Positions 23,400 through 35,828 of a stretch of DNA of 64,000 nt are shown here, one piece after another. The DNA comes from Rhizophlyctis rosea. Its lineage: Eukaryota; Chytridiomycota; Chytridiomycetes; Rhizophlyctidales; Rhizophlyctidaceae. The DNA lies in assembly GCA_027596075.1 (NCBI GenBank), contig JADGJC010000019.1, positions 62,001 to 126,000 on the forward strand, in the 5' to 3' direction. Under the pieces are notes generated by a model. That model did not search any database, had not been told where the DNA came from, and saw nothing but the letters and a program-made list of their open reading frames with translations. A program made the position numbers and the translations under genes. The stretch's first letter is position 1, and every line of letters starts with the position of its first letter.

Positions 23400-26300
23400 T
23401 CACCCTCGCGGTTTTTTCCTGCAAAAATGACAAAAACGTTAACAAAAGACTCCACCACAATATCAAAACTCCACTCCATTGAAAAGTGAAACAACAATCC
23501 TCCAAAAAAAACCCACCTAGTAGTATCATACAACCGCATAATATCCGCCTGTCCACCCTCACTCTGACTAAACGCAAACCCACGATTCCGCTTCATCCGC
23601 TGCGCAGCACGAGCCTTATGCACCGCTTTACGGAAATGTTGTAGTCGCGGCATCATATCCGGAATATCGTACTTCTGCATCTCTTGTACGATGTGGTATG
23701 ATGTTGGGTTGAATTGGCGTTTGGCGCTGTGAGAGGGAGGGATATATGATAAGTAAAAAAGCAACCGATAGAGATGGCAAACCCAAACTAAAACGAACAA
23801 ACCCATAGCAAGATACTCACTACTTCCAAACATAATCCCTCAAATTCGCCATAACAGGCACCACCAAAACCGCAAACCAAAACGCCCCCGCCCCATACAC
23901 ACTCCCAACAACCCCCCTCAACTCCACACTAACTCCCACCAACGGCGCCAAACTACAATAAACAGGGAAGAAAACCCCCCAGAGCAATATACTCCCAAAT
24001 ATAGCCATAAACGTAAACCGAACCCAATAACTAGCCACTAACGCAGCCTTCCACGTAATCGTAATCAACACCACCGTATAAGCAGCTTCCCCGAACGTCC
24101 AATTACTTCCATCCGCGTCTCCCCGTGCAATGATGGAGTGCCCGTCGGAATAAACGGCTTTCATGCCGGCATAGATTACGATGCTGTGGAGGAAGGAGTT
24201 GAGGATCCAGGCCCAGAAGGTGCGGGCGTTGAAGAAGAAGGAGGTTTGGCCGAGTTTGTAGAGTTGCGGGTAGCGGTCTAGAGAGCGGGAGGAGACGTAT
24301 TGGTCGAAGACACCAATGGCGAGGGGTTGGAAGACGGCGAAGATGATGTTGTAGCAGGCTTGGGTCCAGGTTTCCACTAGTGTCTGTGGTGATGTAGGAA
24401 ATGAATGTCAGTTCGTTGTGCAAGAACGTTCGGGATTCCGCATATGAAACTCCAAAAAAGAATAGGGCAAACACAACCCCTTACCTGCCCCGAAAACCCA
24501 TTATCAAACGCAAACCAAAGCTGCAACAAATACAACGTAATATTCTTATAAAAACTATAAAGTACCAACTTCCCCATCCGCGCATACGCCCACCCTCCAT
24601 GAACAATAACCAACTTCTTCAAATACCGGAACTGCGCTATCGCGAAATCCGCACTCCGCGCGGCTTGCAAACCTTCCATCCCCGAAATACCAACACCAAC
24701 ATGCGCAGCCTGGATCATTCCAACGTCGTTGGCTCCGTCCCCTATGGCAAGTGTAACGGAACCGTGTACGTATTGCTTGACGAGTTTAACGACAAGCGCT
24801 TTTTGGAGAGGCGAGACGCGACAGCAGACTACGGCTCGACAGCGGACGGCGAGTTTGAGGAAGGTTAGTTTTAGGTCGTCTTCTAGGGCGTAACCTAGGG
24901 CTTTGCCATCGATTACCAAGGCGAAGTCCTATACAAACCAACCAACGCATAAGCACACATTTCGCATAGTCACGTTTATCCAAACACCCTCACCTCAAAC
25001 TGATCCAACGCATCCTTATCAATCTTCCCCATCGGCACCTTAGCCACAAACCTCCCACTAACCCACTGCACAACCTTCCCCAACCCCGGCACCTTCTCCA
25101 CAACCGCCATAACCGGATTCCCCACCACCGGCGCCGGCACCGGCGGCACATTCGGTCCCCCTCCCCCCTCCCCACCCCCATTCAAACTACTCGAACTAAC
25201 CCCCTGCGTAACCGCCAACAACTTACTCCCCAAAAACTCCTCAACCTCCCGTTTACTCCCACTCCCACACACCAAAAGCGTCATCTCCTCATTAATCAAT
25301 TTACAACTATACCCAATATTGATCGCCGTCTCTTGCCTATCCCCCGTCAAAACCCATAACTTGATCCCGGCTTGTGCTAATGTTGCTATCGTGTCCGGTA
25401 CGCCGTCCTGTAACTTGTCCTCAATGGCCGTCGCGCCCAACAGCATCAGGTCCTTTTCGATCAGCTCCGCTGCCGCATCTAGGGCGTCTTGGCGGCCGGA
25501 GATTTGTGTGGAGGCTTTGTCGAAGGTTTGCTTCCAGGTTTGGAATTCTGATTCGGGGATTTCGCGGTAGGCGAGACATAGAGTGCGGAGACCTTCTGAT
25601 GCGTATTCCTACAGACAATATATTCGATTACCTCCTTCTGATGATCAAAAAATAAGACGAGTTGGTGGCACACACCTCCAAATGTATGCACGTCGCATCC
25701 ACATACGGGTTCCCAGTCGGCGCCAACCGTTCCAGAATAACCGTATCTGCTCCCTTAACATACAGCACCACCTTTCCATCCGGCGTCCGTGCAACCAAAC
25801 TCATGCGCTTCCGCGTCGAGTTGAACTCGCATATAGCCAAAATCTCAAATTCATGTTCCCGGGTATCCTCAGTAACGAAAGTAACTGATCTTGGTCGACG
25901 TGTCTGAAACAAATGGAATTTAGTATGGACAGATCTAACCCCGACCGCGCATGGTTTGTCAACTTGACCAACACCCACCGTAAACGTATACCCAAGAGTC
26001 TGCGCCCCCTTCACCAGCGCCCCCTCATCCGGCGAAGAAGCCTGAAACACAATCTTCTTCGGATTACTCTGATCCACCTCCGGAATAACCGTATGACATG
26101 TCGCCAACAACGTCAAAAATTCCCGAATGACATGTGCCGTAGGTGAGGGCTCTCTATGCTCTCGTAACCGTCGGAAATCATGGTACCCCTGTCATCAAAG
26201 CAAAAACCAAAGGTTCAGCCCGCTGTGCCCCCACAACGCCAAACCAAACCACCAAAAACTCACACTCTCCCTCCCATCCTCATCCACCCTCCACTTCCGA

Positions 26301-28855
26301 TCATCCGGCACCGTCTCCGCATACCCAATCCCCGCAATACTACACATTTTGAACTCCATAACATTGCATGTCAGCGTTCCCGTCTTATCCGAAAAGATGA
26401 AATCGATCTGTCCCAGCTCCTCCACCAATGAACTCGTCCTCGCCGTTGCGGGCGTGTCCGTTTCGTCGTGGTACATGTCCAAATCGGCGTTGATGAGGGT
26501 TCCGAGAAAGTATTTGACGAATTCCATGGTGACGATCAAACTGGGGATTGTCAGAGGGCATTGTCAATGTTCAAAGATGTGTCGGCGAGTTTGGATAATC
26601 ACTCAGCTTCCATTCCTGATTTCAGAGTATCTCACCTCAGCGGAATCAGATTATTAAAAAGAAGAATATATGTAAGGATGTTAAGGGGAAACCGCGCCCA
26701 CGGAGCTCCACCCCCCTCCAACATCAGGAAATTACTCTCAAAAGGGAATCGTAGAGACTGTTGACCGGGGCCAAAACCAATTTACGCCCTGTACAATCAA
26801 ACTTCAACAACACAAAGAAACCCACCTGACGAATCAACGCTCCAAAAGCACATATTACCGCCAACGTAACAAGAATAGTGAACAACCATACAATGTTCTG
26901 ATTGACCATTGCGTCCACCTTTGTACGTTTGATGGGTGTAGCACTGTGCTGACCCATCAGCATTACAGCGGATGAACTTGCATGAGGTTGTACTCACGTA
27001 GCGTTCCGCATGAGCTTAGTCTCATGTCCCGTGAAAATTACCACTCCATACAACCACCGGGTATTTCGCAGCATTGCTCCCTATTCCCACACCGTCAGCG
27101 CCCCGTCTATGCCATTCGTGTATCTACGAAAACGACTTACTCGCAGTAGCATCTGATTAGGTTCCAACGGTATATCCTTGCCCTTCAATGTCAACACTCC
27201 TTCGAATGTATACAGGCTGTTGTTGGGGAGTTCTGATTTGATCACTCCTGCAAGTTCAAATATGATGATGACCCTCGGATTCAATTTGGACAAATTCAGG
27301 TGCCCTTTACCATCCAGCTGAGCCATAGACTCTGGCGTCAACATATTGGCAGTCTCAGGTTGCGCTTGACGGATCTTCAAATTCGTCTCTCTGACGTCCA
27401 CAATTAGGGATCCATATTCCGTATCTCCAACGTTCAAACAACCATCACATACCCATCCAAATTACTCGTCTCGATATACGCCAACCCATCCGGCTCACTC
27501 GAACTCAACAAAATCAAATCCGCCGGGAAAAACTGTCCATTCTCAATCCGAACAATATCTCCCACCTCCACATCCCGCCACCGTTTCGGCTCAAACGCCG
27601 ATCCTTTGAGCGTGTTGACGTGACGCGTGTTGACTTCCGCGTCTTGACGGTGTCGTCTTAGATCTTCCGCCAACTCCTTGACCGCGGACGCAATGATTAC
27701 GACAGACAATGGAATGGCCGTAGCATAATGTCCTGTCGGTGATATGTCTCCAATTTGCTACGCAAAGAGGCATTTGAGCAACTATGCATCCGAGCGCTTG
27801 GACGGGGAGAAGCATCATACCTGAATGCAGGCGGTAAACAAGAAGAACAGATTGGCGTATTTGCTGAATTGTTCGTAGAGGAACTTCGGGACAAAGGTGA
27901 TTGGATTGTATTTTCCGGTGGAGATGCCATTATGTAGGAAGCCATATGTTTTGTTCTTTATTGCGTCGTTTAAATGGATGATGCGGTTCTGGCTATTGGT
28001 GGGAAGATTAGACACCCATGAGCTTGGAACGTGATGTGTCTCGCGTGAAAGGACTGGTGGTTGATGGGGAGCTGTTGGGAATGCAACAGGGGATGGTGGG
28101 CGGTTTGCTGCAGACGATGGTGGGACTGAAGAGCCAGTTGTGCTACTGCTGACACTTATGGGCCGGCCACTTTGGGATTTGAGGGCGGGGATGGGAAGAG
28201 CGGGAATGTCAAGGGAGAGGAGGTCCTGCTGCACAGGTCTATTTGTGAATGAATCGAGTTGGGTGGCCTTTACTTCCGCTTCTTCGAAGGGGTTCTGGAA
28301 CTCAACAGTTGAATGGCTGGTAGTTATCGCTGACGGTGTGACCGCTGCAGGGAAGTGAACGTTAGCCTAACACTACCAGCCTCAACCCCTTTCCCCCAGC
28401 AGCAAGGCCAAAGGAAGTCCTCAAAGTTCCCGTCAGGGCTAAGGGATACTTACGAGTGCCCGCTCTGCTCCCGTTGAAAGCTGAACCAAAGTTCGCCCAA
28501 CCACCTCCTCCCGTGGCGCCTGCTCCCGCACCATCCCCCGAGAATACCACAACGTCGTCATCGTCAAAAGGTGACGCAAACGGGTTATCCAAAGACTGGT
28601 CTCTCGGACCCGTAAAGGACGACTCCTTTTGGTTGGCCAGGGTTGCTGTGCTGTGGAAGGGAGTGTTTTGCTCAACGTAGGACGAAACGGCGGCTAGTCC
28701 TTTGAGGCTCAATAGAGATCTCAATTATTCACGCTCGTCACTCTGTATTAAGTCCTAGGTTCCACAAGTGCCTTACAAGAGGATATGCGACGGACTTCAC
28801 GCGGTAATATGAGCGATGATGTCGGTATTGGAATTTCTGTGAAAACAAATGCCAT
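23400..28855 (-). CDS. P4-type phospholipid-transporting ATPase (flippase)
   Basis: It uses ATP to move phospholipids to the cytosolic leaflet of Golgi, endosomal or plasma membranes. Exons found on the minus strand, all phases agreeing: one ending at 28454, then 28344-27821, 27757-27453, 27390-27141, 27080-26998, 26943-26826, 26736-26636, 26540-26264, 26188-25979, 25903-25676, 25608-24994, 24928-24485, 24383-23821, 23726-23517 and 23418-23400. Total about 1,390 residues. Motifs: ETSNLDGETNLK (actuator, DGET), NNLIPLSL (family proline motif in TM4), [11 protein letters not shown] (phosphorylated Asp), [28 protein letters not shown] and [11 protein letters not shown]. The last exons give [20 protein letters not shown], typical of the Drs2/ATP8 group. 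The 5' end is uncertain: the exon ending at 28454 contains no ATG, and an ATG at 28855 joined by an intron is one phase-consistent option. Confidence 0.92.
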
Positions 28856-29751
28856 GGGAAAACCGTAAACTTGGAAGCCCTGTTCTTGACGAAACGGGCC
28901 TCACGCAACTGGCCCGTGTTCACGTTGGCGTTCCGGTGGTGGCACTGGTGGGACAGTGGCATAGTGGCACAGTGAGAACGTGGCTCAAATGGCGTGTGGC
29001 GCGGTTTAAGTGGGTGGCAATGTGATGGCACTGCTCCATCGTGTCGTGGGTGACATCCAATAGGATGGTGTGTGGGAATGTCATTCCCACGGGTCCAGAT
29101 TGGTCTACCACACTTGATATTGGACGGTTTCAGTTTGACATCATCGTGAGAAAATGAGAGTGGGTGGCGCATTCAAACTGTGAAACAGTTTTCGCCATCT
29201 GCTCACATCTTATAAAGATTGTTGCATTGATACTTAGGATCTAGATCAAGCCGATAACATACTCGGAAAGGTGGGACGGTTGGAAGGAAGTGCGATGAGG
29301 ACCAACCGTTCATGTCCATGAAGTGATGCTCATTGGCTTGTATCCAACGCTTGATGACATGCTTGTCTGTATTAGGTGGTGACGCGCTATTCACTACTTT
29401 CACACAACTTCCTCCGGTGGCAAACATCACGCAAACACTCGTAACATTTGTGCCTCCCAAACTCTTCCTCCTCTTCCATCTGTCGCCTCACTCAATCCAT
29501 CAAACATCAGTTTCACCCGCTTTGATATGTGCTTAAATAGCAACCACCTCCCCACGCCATCTCTGCTTCCCTCGTTGGCCTCCTTGTTATCCAAAAACCG
29601 AGCTTCCTCTGTTACAACCTTCTCAAACCACCTTCCTCTCAAAACAATTGGAGCCACGGAAGTGTACTCAACTCTACTTGTCTTCCTTCATCTTTGCCTG
29701 CTACTTCTTGCCTTAAAGTGCTTACTTCTCATCATCGCGCTTCTTTTCATC
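28856..29751. other. Divergent intergenic region
   Basis: Lies between the presumed 5' end of the minus-strand flippase gene and the plus-strand gene starting at 29752, so it probably carries both promoters. No gene recognised. Confidence 0.4.
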
Positions 29752-30584
29752 ATGACCGAAGTAAGTGCGGTGATGGTATACACCTTCGTAACGGTATCAG
29801 TTATCTGCGTCGCTTTATCATCATGAACCTATTCCCAAGCACGTCCCACATCACTAACATTTCAACAACTACTCCCCACCAGACGCAAACCGTTTCCTAC
29901 ATCCCCTCCGACGCGGCCTTCGACGCTCCAGACTGGAGTGACGACAAGTGGGCCGAGTCTGCTCGCGGAGGCAAGCCGCAGCACGTCGCCAACTTGTGGA
30001 CCGAAGGAGAAGGCTGGGGCGATTCCGCTGGTGCTGTTGAAACAAAGTGGGGCGAAGAGCCCAACGGCACCCTCGTCGGCCGTGCTGTACACAAGGTCAA
30101 GGATACCGCGGAGTTGACGATTCATGTGGCTAATTCGGTATGTTGTTCTTCGTTCGTTAGCAGCATGCATCCGAGGCAAGTGTTGCTCACTAACTTATTC
30201 ATCACGGTGTTCTTGCAGCTCGTCCCGTACATCGTCCACACCACTTTCAGCGGAGTTGGTTACCTCGTGGGTGTCAGCCACGCGATGCTCGACATCTCCA
30301 TCCACAGCACCGCGCACGCCATCAAGACGGCGATTGAGATCGCCAAGCAGGTAGGCAATGTTTTCCTATTCGGTTATTGTCTGATTTTCTATCTGCTTTC
30401 ATCCGTCACGTTTCTTCAATTAACCAATCCCTCCACAATACAGCTGGCCGCACACGCCATGGCTACAGTCGTCTCCGCCGTCGTCTTTGCCTGCGCCCTC
30501 GTCGCAATGATGACCGGCACCGCCCTCAGGATCGTCGGGATCGACGTCCAGCTCGGCAAGCAGTCTATCGAGAACAGGCAGTGA
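29752..30584 (+). CDS. Small protein with hydrophobic C-terminal half, unknown
   Basis: Four coding exons with matching phases: 29752-29760 (nine bases, M-T-E), 29883-30137, 30219-30350 and 30444-30584, giving 178 residues. Donors are GTAAGT, GTATGT and GTAGGC; acceptors end in CAG. The N-terminal half is polar and tryptophan rich (DAPDWSDDKWAES, LWTEGEGWGDS). The C-terminal half has two hydrophobic stretches, about residues 89-115 and 133-160, which could be membrane helices or a membrane-binding amphipathic region. I do not recognise the family. The codon-exact splicing and strong third-position bias for C/G make it a convincing gene. Confidence 0.7.
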
Positions 30585-31881
30585 TGTTGCGTACGGGTTT
30601 TATGGCTGGAGGGTTTTGCAGTATGCTTTTTTGCGAAGATGTAAAGCGGTGTATGCGATGGCGCAAAGTTGGGATGGAGTAGATTTGGTATTATCAGATA
30701 GTGTCATCAGATGCAGGTCGGTGATAGCATTTTGCAGCGAAATTGGCGCAGTTTTTGGGTGATGGGGTTTGCATGGGGGAAGTGCTTTTTTGCGTCTGTA
30801 GCTATGTACATAGTTTGCTTTTTTTTGCTTTGTAAATTCATGTTTGCTGTTTACCGGATTGGAACAGTTGGAGTTTGGCAATTGTCGTTGTGCAGATCGG
30901 CATTGTGTCAATGCTCTGCCATGAATATAGTCATTTTGTGAGTGAGTGAGCTTGTCAATCCAACTTCAATGGCAGTGGGTAGGCGAATTCTTCGATGATG
31001 TTTTCTATATGCGCCTTCACATGTACGGCCAACCTATATCTCGCATCCCAAAATTCTGCTAAAGCGCAGAATGGGATTCATCCATCATTGTGGCTGCGCC
31101 ACTCTGGCCCGGCCCATAAGCCACCAAGTGGCACTGCAATTCATCTTACATCAGAACGTGCAACCCTTGGCCCGGCCGTGCCATTTCAGACCCCTGATAC
31201 TTGTCATCACACATTTCACCATCGGTGTCTTGCAATCCACACCATCATCGATAGCGATCATCCCCATTCTACACATGTGTTGGTCAATCTTGCCCCTACA
31301 TCCCGCTTGCACCCGCGGGCCAAGACGATTACGTTACATACTCTTTTCCGGCCTAGCCCTGAAACTCTGTAAAGAGAGTTGTCCAATCACGGCGGTTGAT
31401 GGCGTTATGCTGGATACAGTATGGGAGATAGGAGTAAGGCCTACCAGACCCTTGGCCCGCCATGAGCCATCACTTTCCTTGGCGAGATCGACATCGTACT
31501 GGTAAGGGCCCAGTTACTTGGCCCACAGCTAGCGCAAACATCATCGTTTGACATCATAGATTGCCCCTTTCGGTTGATTAGTCCACGCATTGACCGGTTT
31601 TTCTTTACAGTTTTTCCTGCGACGTACGTAATATACTCGGATTCCGAACAAGCCCTCATTTTTTTGCAACCGTCAATCTCCCCTCGTCACTCGCCCAACC
31701 CCAAACTTGATAAATACAGACCCACCCCAATCCATCCTCCTCTCTCTCTTCATCACACATTCCACCTCGCAAATTCCCCTCACACTTCTCTCCTCTGTGA
31801 ACAAACCATCTCGCTCAACTATACACACACACACACACACGCAGAAACAAAAACACACACATACACTTCACAACAATAACC
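30585..31881. other. Intergenic region with promoter and 5' leader of next gene
   Basis: No gene recognised up to about 31690. The last 200 bases are pyrimidine rich (CT and CA tracts), typical of a fungal promoter and leader, and run straight into the ATG at 31882. Confidence 0.45.
31823..31866 (+). repeat. CA microsatellite in 5' leader
   Basis: Nine AC repeats (31823-31840), an interruption, then a second short AC run to about 31866, ending 16 bases before the start codon at 31882. It would lie in the untranslated leader of the secreted-protein gene. Confidence 0.85.
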
Positions 31882-33052
31882 ATGAAGTTCCAACTCCTCA
31901 CCCTCGCCCTCGCTACCGCGGTCGCTGCTGCTCCCCGGCCTCAAATCCAAGTCCAGTCGGTCGTTCAGCAGACCCAAATCGCGACCAGCCCGACCGTGGT
32001 GCAAGTTGCGACTCCTGTCACCATTCCGGCTCCCCAGCCCCCGAACTTGAACCCGCAGTTGCAGAGTCTTGAGGCGGTGAGTTGAGCTTGGCGGTTTTCC
32101 GTTTCTTTTGGATACTCGATCTTGGAGGGAGAACAACGATACTGATCTTTCCTTTGTTTCCTGCCACTTCCAGCAAGCTGCGGCTACCTACTCGACTCAG
32201 CTCGCCAACGCTGCTGCTGCGTACAGTACTCAAGTCGCTAGTGCGGCTGCCGCTCTTCAGACCGCCAACGCTGCTGCGCAAACTCAAGTTGCATCGCTTT
32301 ACACTTCCATTGTCGCTTCGCAGGCAGCCGGAATTACGTCCATTGCCGAGGCCGGTGCAGCCGTTATCACTTCTTCGGCTCAAGCAGCTCAAGCCCAAGC
32401 TACCTCCCAAGCGGAAGCCATCACCTCCAGCGCTGCAGCAGCTCAAGCAGCTGCATCAAGTGCCGCCGCAGCAGCAACTACGACCGTCCAAGTCACCACC
32501 AACGTCGTGACGCAATCCGTGGTTGCCCAGACCATCGCGGTCACCCAAACCACCGTCGTCCCCAGCCAAACCGTTCAACCAGTCGCCTCCCCAACCGCCG
32601 CCCCGCAACGCCGCGACGTCAAGATGCCCTCCGTGGCCCTCCCCGCCCCGCTCCAATCCATCGTCAACCAAGTCCACAGCCTCATCGCCGACTACGAATC
32701 CTCCCTCCCCACCGACATCATCGCCACCATCCTCGACGAAGCGACCATCCTCGAAACCTCCGTCGCCGCCCAAACCGAGGTGCCCCTCCCCCCGCAGAAG
32801 AAGCGCCAATGGAACCCGCTCGCCCCCATCCAATCCGCCTACGAATCCGACATCCTCCCCGTCGCCACTGAGCTCGCCACCGAAGCTTCCGTTGCTATCC
32901 TCCCCCCGCTCCAAACCGCCGCTCCCGCCGCGCGCAAGGTCCGTCGCCAACTTCCCAACCCGTTGAGTGCTATCAGCAACCTTTACTACCCCGCGGCTAC
33001 GGAGACCGCGACTGAGACCGAGACGGCTTTGCCGGTTGTCACTGCTCTTTGA
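31882..33052 (+). CDS. Secreted Ala/Gln-rich protein with possible kexin sites
   Basis: Two exons, 31882-32076 and 32174-33052, join in phase 0 and give about 357 residues. The start MKFQLLTLALATAVAAAPRP is a clear signal peptide with a likely cut after AAA or AAAP. Residues about 66-170 are Ala/Gln/Ser/Thr rich, with repeated STQ(L/V)A and QTANAAA elements that suggest a long helical or coiled-coil stalk, followed by a Val/Thr/Gln-rich stretch. Three basic sites follow: QRR-D (32609-32614), KKR-Q (32798-32806) and VRR-Q (32942-32947). The two peptides after the last two sites resemble each other: QWNPLAPIQSAYES..LPVATELATE and QLPNPLSAISNLY..PAATETATE. No cysteines are seen. No family recognised; a cell-wall protein or a processed peptide precursor are the main options. 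Confidence 0.8.
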
Positions 33053-33910
33053 GGGAGCTTTTCGGGATAGGGAAGGAGGAGGGGGAGTTTTGTACAAACA
33101 ATCCGCATGTTACATTCTTTTTTGCATCTCATGTATAGTATAGGGCATAAGGCTGGGACCTTTTTTGCCGGGCTTGTATAGTTTAGTGTGTGTGTGCTGT
33201 GTGGGGAGGGAAGTGTGTCTTTCTTGGGGGCATGTACAAATAACAAAGGGTTTCGTATATCTTTTCTTGCAGTTCAAACATCCGATTTCGTGTTTTCTGT
33301 CTTGTGGTCGTGCGTAGTGTGGTTCATTGTCATGAACAGTGTCCTTTGCAATCTCGCCCTTCCATTGCAGCGGCAAAGGAAATGAAATGACTTTGGTCTT
33401 GCTTGCGTTTGGTGAATGGTTGTCGTTGAGGGTCAAGACCGAAGACATGGAAGAGCATGATTTTTTAGCATTGTTGTCCTCGATTATGCTCAGTCTTCAT
33501 TTGATCGCTTTGACATCTCGTCACATTGTATCTGAACATCGTCAACCACGCACAGCCCACGATGAAAGCTTGGGCTCCTTACTCCCACAACACAAACGCC
33601 AATATGTTTAGGAACATGTGAGTTGACGACAGCATCGCGGATATGGAAAGGGTTACAATTGTGAAGACAATACAACGAAACGGAATCCTTCGACTTCTGT
33701 GCATTCGCGTGCTATGTGCATAGGCGTGAGGACTTTTGAAGAGTCGTGACGACATGTACATCAAGATCCGAGGAGACGTCCAGATGAGTAGCATGGTCTC
33801 AGTGCACGCCACGTTAACACCAGGCCCATAATCGTCCTTTGCAACGCCAATTCGTGAGTCTTCAAACACCAGTATGTGCTGCTTCCATATAATCTTTGTA
33901 CATGTTCTTT
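33053..33910. other. Intergenic region
   Basis: Convergent 3' sides of the secreted-protein gene and the minus-strand gene ending at 33911. No gene recognised; probably 3' untranslated sequence. Confidence 0.4.
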
Positions 33911-34470
33911 TCACAGGGTATAAACCAAATCTACAAGCCAGGGGGGACCACCCCTCCCCCCCCCGTAAACCCCTCTCTCCACCCCATCATTCACCACTCC
34001 TGACACATATCGATCCCGCCCTTTTCTCTTCTTCTTCGTTCCCAAGCTGCCGCCCGTCCCGGTACGCCCCACAACCTCCTGCACAACGTCCATTGATGAC
34101 GGATCTTCTCGCTTCTCCGTGCTGGTTTTAGCTTTCTTCCGTGCTGGCGTGGAAGAGGAGGAAGAGGAGGAGGCGAGTGTGGAAGTGTGAGATGGGTCGT
34201 GGGTGGATCCTGGTGGATCGGAGTATGGATCGTCGTCGGAGGAGTCGTGATTATGGGTATGTTTGTTTGGTGGGTGGGGTTTGGTAAATTTGGACTGTGG
34301 GGTTTAGGTTAGGGGTGGGATTTGGATGGTTAGTGAAGATCCTTCGATGTGGAAGGATAACCACGGCTCAAACCACTTACGTCGCTGTTCTCAGGGCGGT
34401 TATACAGCTCGCGTATGAAAGGGTGGGTTGCGTCGTTCTCGACAACTGTTCGTGGAATTTTCAAAGACAT
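33911..34470 (-). CDS. Uncharacterised small basic protein
   Basis: Two exons, 34470-34381 and 34294-33911, join in phase 0 and encode 157 residues. The donor is GTAAGT and the acceptor CACAG. The first exon encodes a conserved-looking start (MSLKIPRTVVENDATHPFIR). The second is low complexity (His/Pro, then Asp/Ser, a run of serines, then basic KKKRKGRDR) and ends in a glycine-rich segment. The basic clusters could be nuclear localisation signals. I do not recognise the family. A plus-strand frame overlaps exon 1, but the splice signals favour the minus strand. Confidence 0.6.
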
Positions 34471-34999
34471 TATATTAGTATTTGGTGGACAGCACGCGGT
34501 GAAATACAATGATATATCGGATAACGTTATTTACCTCTTGGGGCCTTCTCTGTCCGGTCAGTCGGTATGTAGCTTTTCGGTTTTGCTGCCTGAAAGCATA
34601 AGCGGTGAGCGAGGAATGGATCCCATTGGTGGCGGTAAGTTGCAGGAGTACAGCACCTTTGCCCAGTGTTCTGTTGACGACTTCGATGTTGACTTTGGCC
34701 TTGTGGGAAGGTCCTTCAGAAAGTCGGCCATTGGAACGGTTGTTGAGATGTAAAGTATCAGGGTGGATGTGGTTTTGGGTGTGAAAGTTGTGCCAAAATA
34801 GGGCGACGCGATGAACCAGCCACGAAGGCCATGAACAAGCTTTCCGCAGCAACAAAAATGGCCCAAAATAAACGGGTGTCTGGTGTCTGCTCTTTGGTGT
34901 TCGAATCGTGCACATATTTTCCCTTCCCGGAGATCTGCGACGAAATCCCAACAACCTGCCATACCACGACAGCACGCGAAAGAAGTCGACTCCTTCTCA

Positions 35000-35342
35000 A
35001 TGCCCGCAACACTGACAGATGGCACCGGACCCTCAACACTCTGTCGTCGTGTCCATCTCCCACCACCTTACAAGCGGGTGCCCCCTTGCTCGGTGACCCC
35101 TTTCGACATCCTGACCGCCGAAACCACATACAATATGCAAACAAAGCATCAACTATACTACGGATCGTGCCCCTCCTCGCTCGTGAAGGCCCTCCATAGT
35201 AACGTCGAAGGCGAAGCAAGGTTTGCACTCTTGCTGGTGAAACTTTGAAATTGATAAGGCGAGCATACCATGCATTTTCCACCCTTCCTCTTCCTTTGTG
35301 CCCTGCCAGACCCGCAAAGTCATGGATAGTATGTCCATCTAA
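35000..35342 (+). CDS. Possible small protein, unknown
   Basis: Exon 35000-35236 and exon 35310-35342 join in phase 0 (donor GTGAAA, acceptor GCCAG) to give 89 residues beginning MPATLTDGTGPSTL and ending KVMDSMSI. Codon third positions are C/G rich. A long minus-strand frame (35345-34758) covers the same bases, so the coding strand is not certain. No domain recognised. Confidence 0.35.
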
Positions 35343-35381
35343 CAACCTCTTTCATTCCATCCCTTTCCTGAGGCGGAACAA

Positions 35382-35662
35382 TGGAGTCGGCTAGTCCCCA
35401 CAACCACACGCGCATTCTCTCCAGCTCCCACTATCCCGTCTTCGCCGTTAGTTTTGGACTTTCTCGCGCTGATGAGAGCAATGGAGCGGTATTGTATATT
35501 GTGAGAGTATACTTGAGGCATCGAATGTATGGATCAGCGGCACCTGAAGGGTTGAAGTTTCGTCGACAAAGGCACCCGCAAGACACATTGAATCGTGGAG
35601 TAGTGTACGGATCATTCCCAATGTTAGATAAGCTTTCCTCGCAAACAGACAGCATCATGTAA
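35382..35662 (+). CDS. Possible 93-residue protein, unknown
   Basis: An uninterrupted frame from an ATG to TAA. It has a plausible folded start (HTRILSSSHYPVFAVSFGL) and a basic middle. It lies 40 bases after the preceding small frame and could be a further exon of the same gene. No family recognised. Confidence 0.3.
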
Positions 35663-35828
35663 ACGTGAGTCGTGCATTCGCAATTGACTATTACTTCGTC
35701 GTATATACAAAGGCCCGTCGGCCAGAGCTATCTGTCGCAATACAAGCATAATACTATTTCCCGATCAAACTACGCGCCCATCCAGCTGCCCATTATCCCG
35801 CCCCTCCCCTCCCTACTCACTCAACCCG

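Noticed and set aside
34758..35345. 195-codon minus-strand frame
   Set aside because: Overlaps a plus-strand two-exon frame with better codon bias and splice signals; sequence is Arg/Ser-rich as expected of an antisense shadow.
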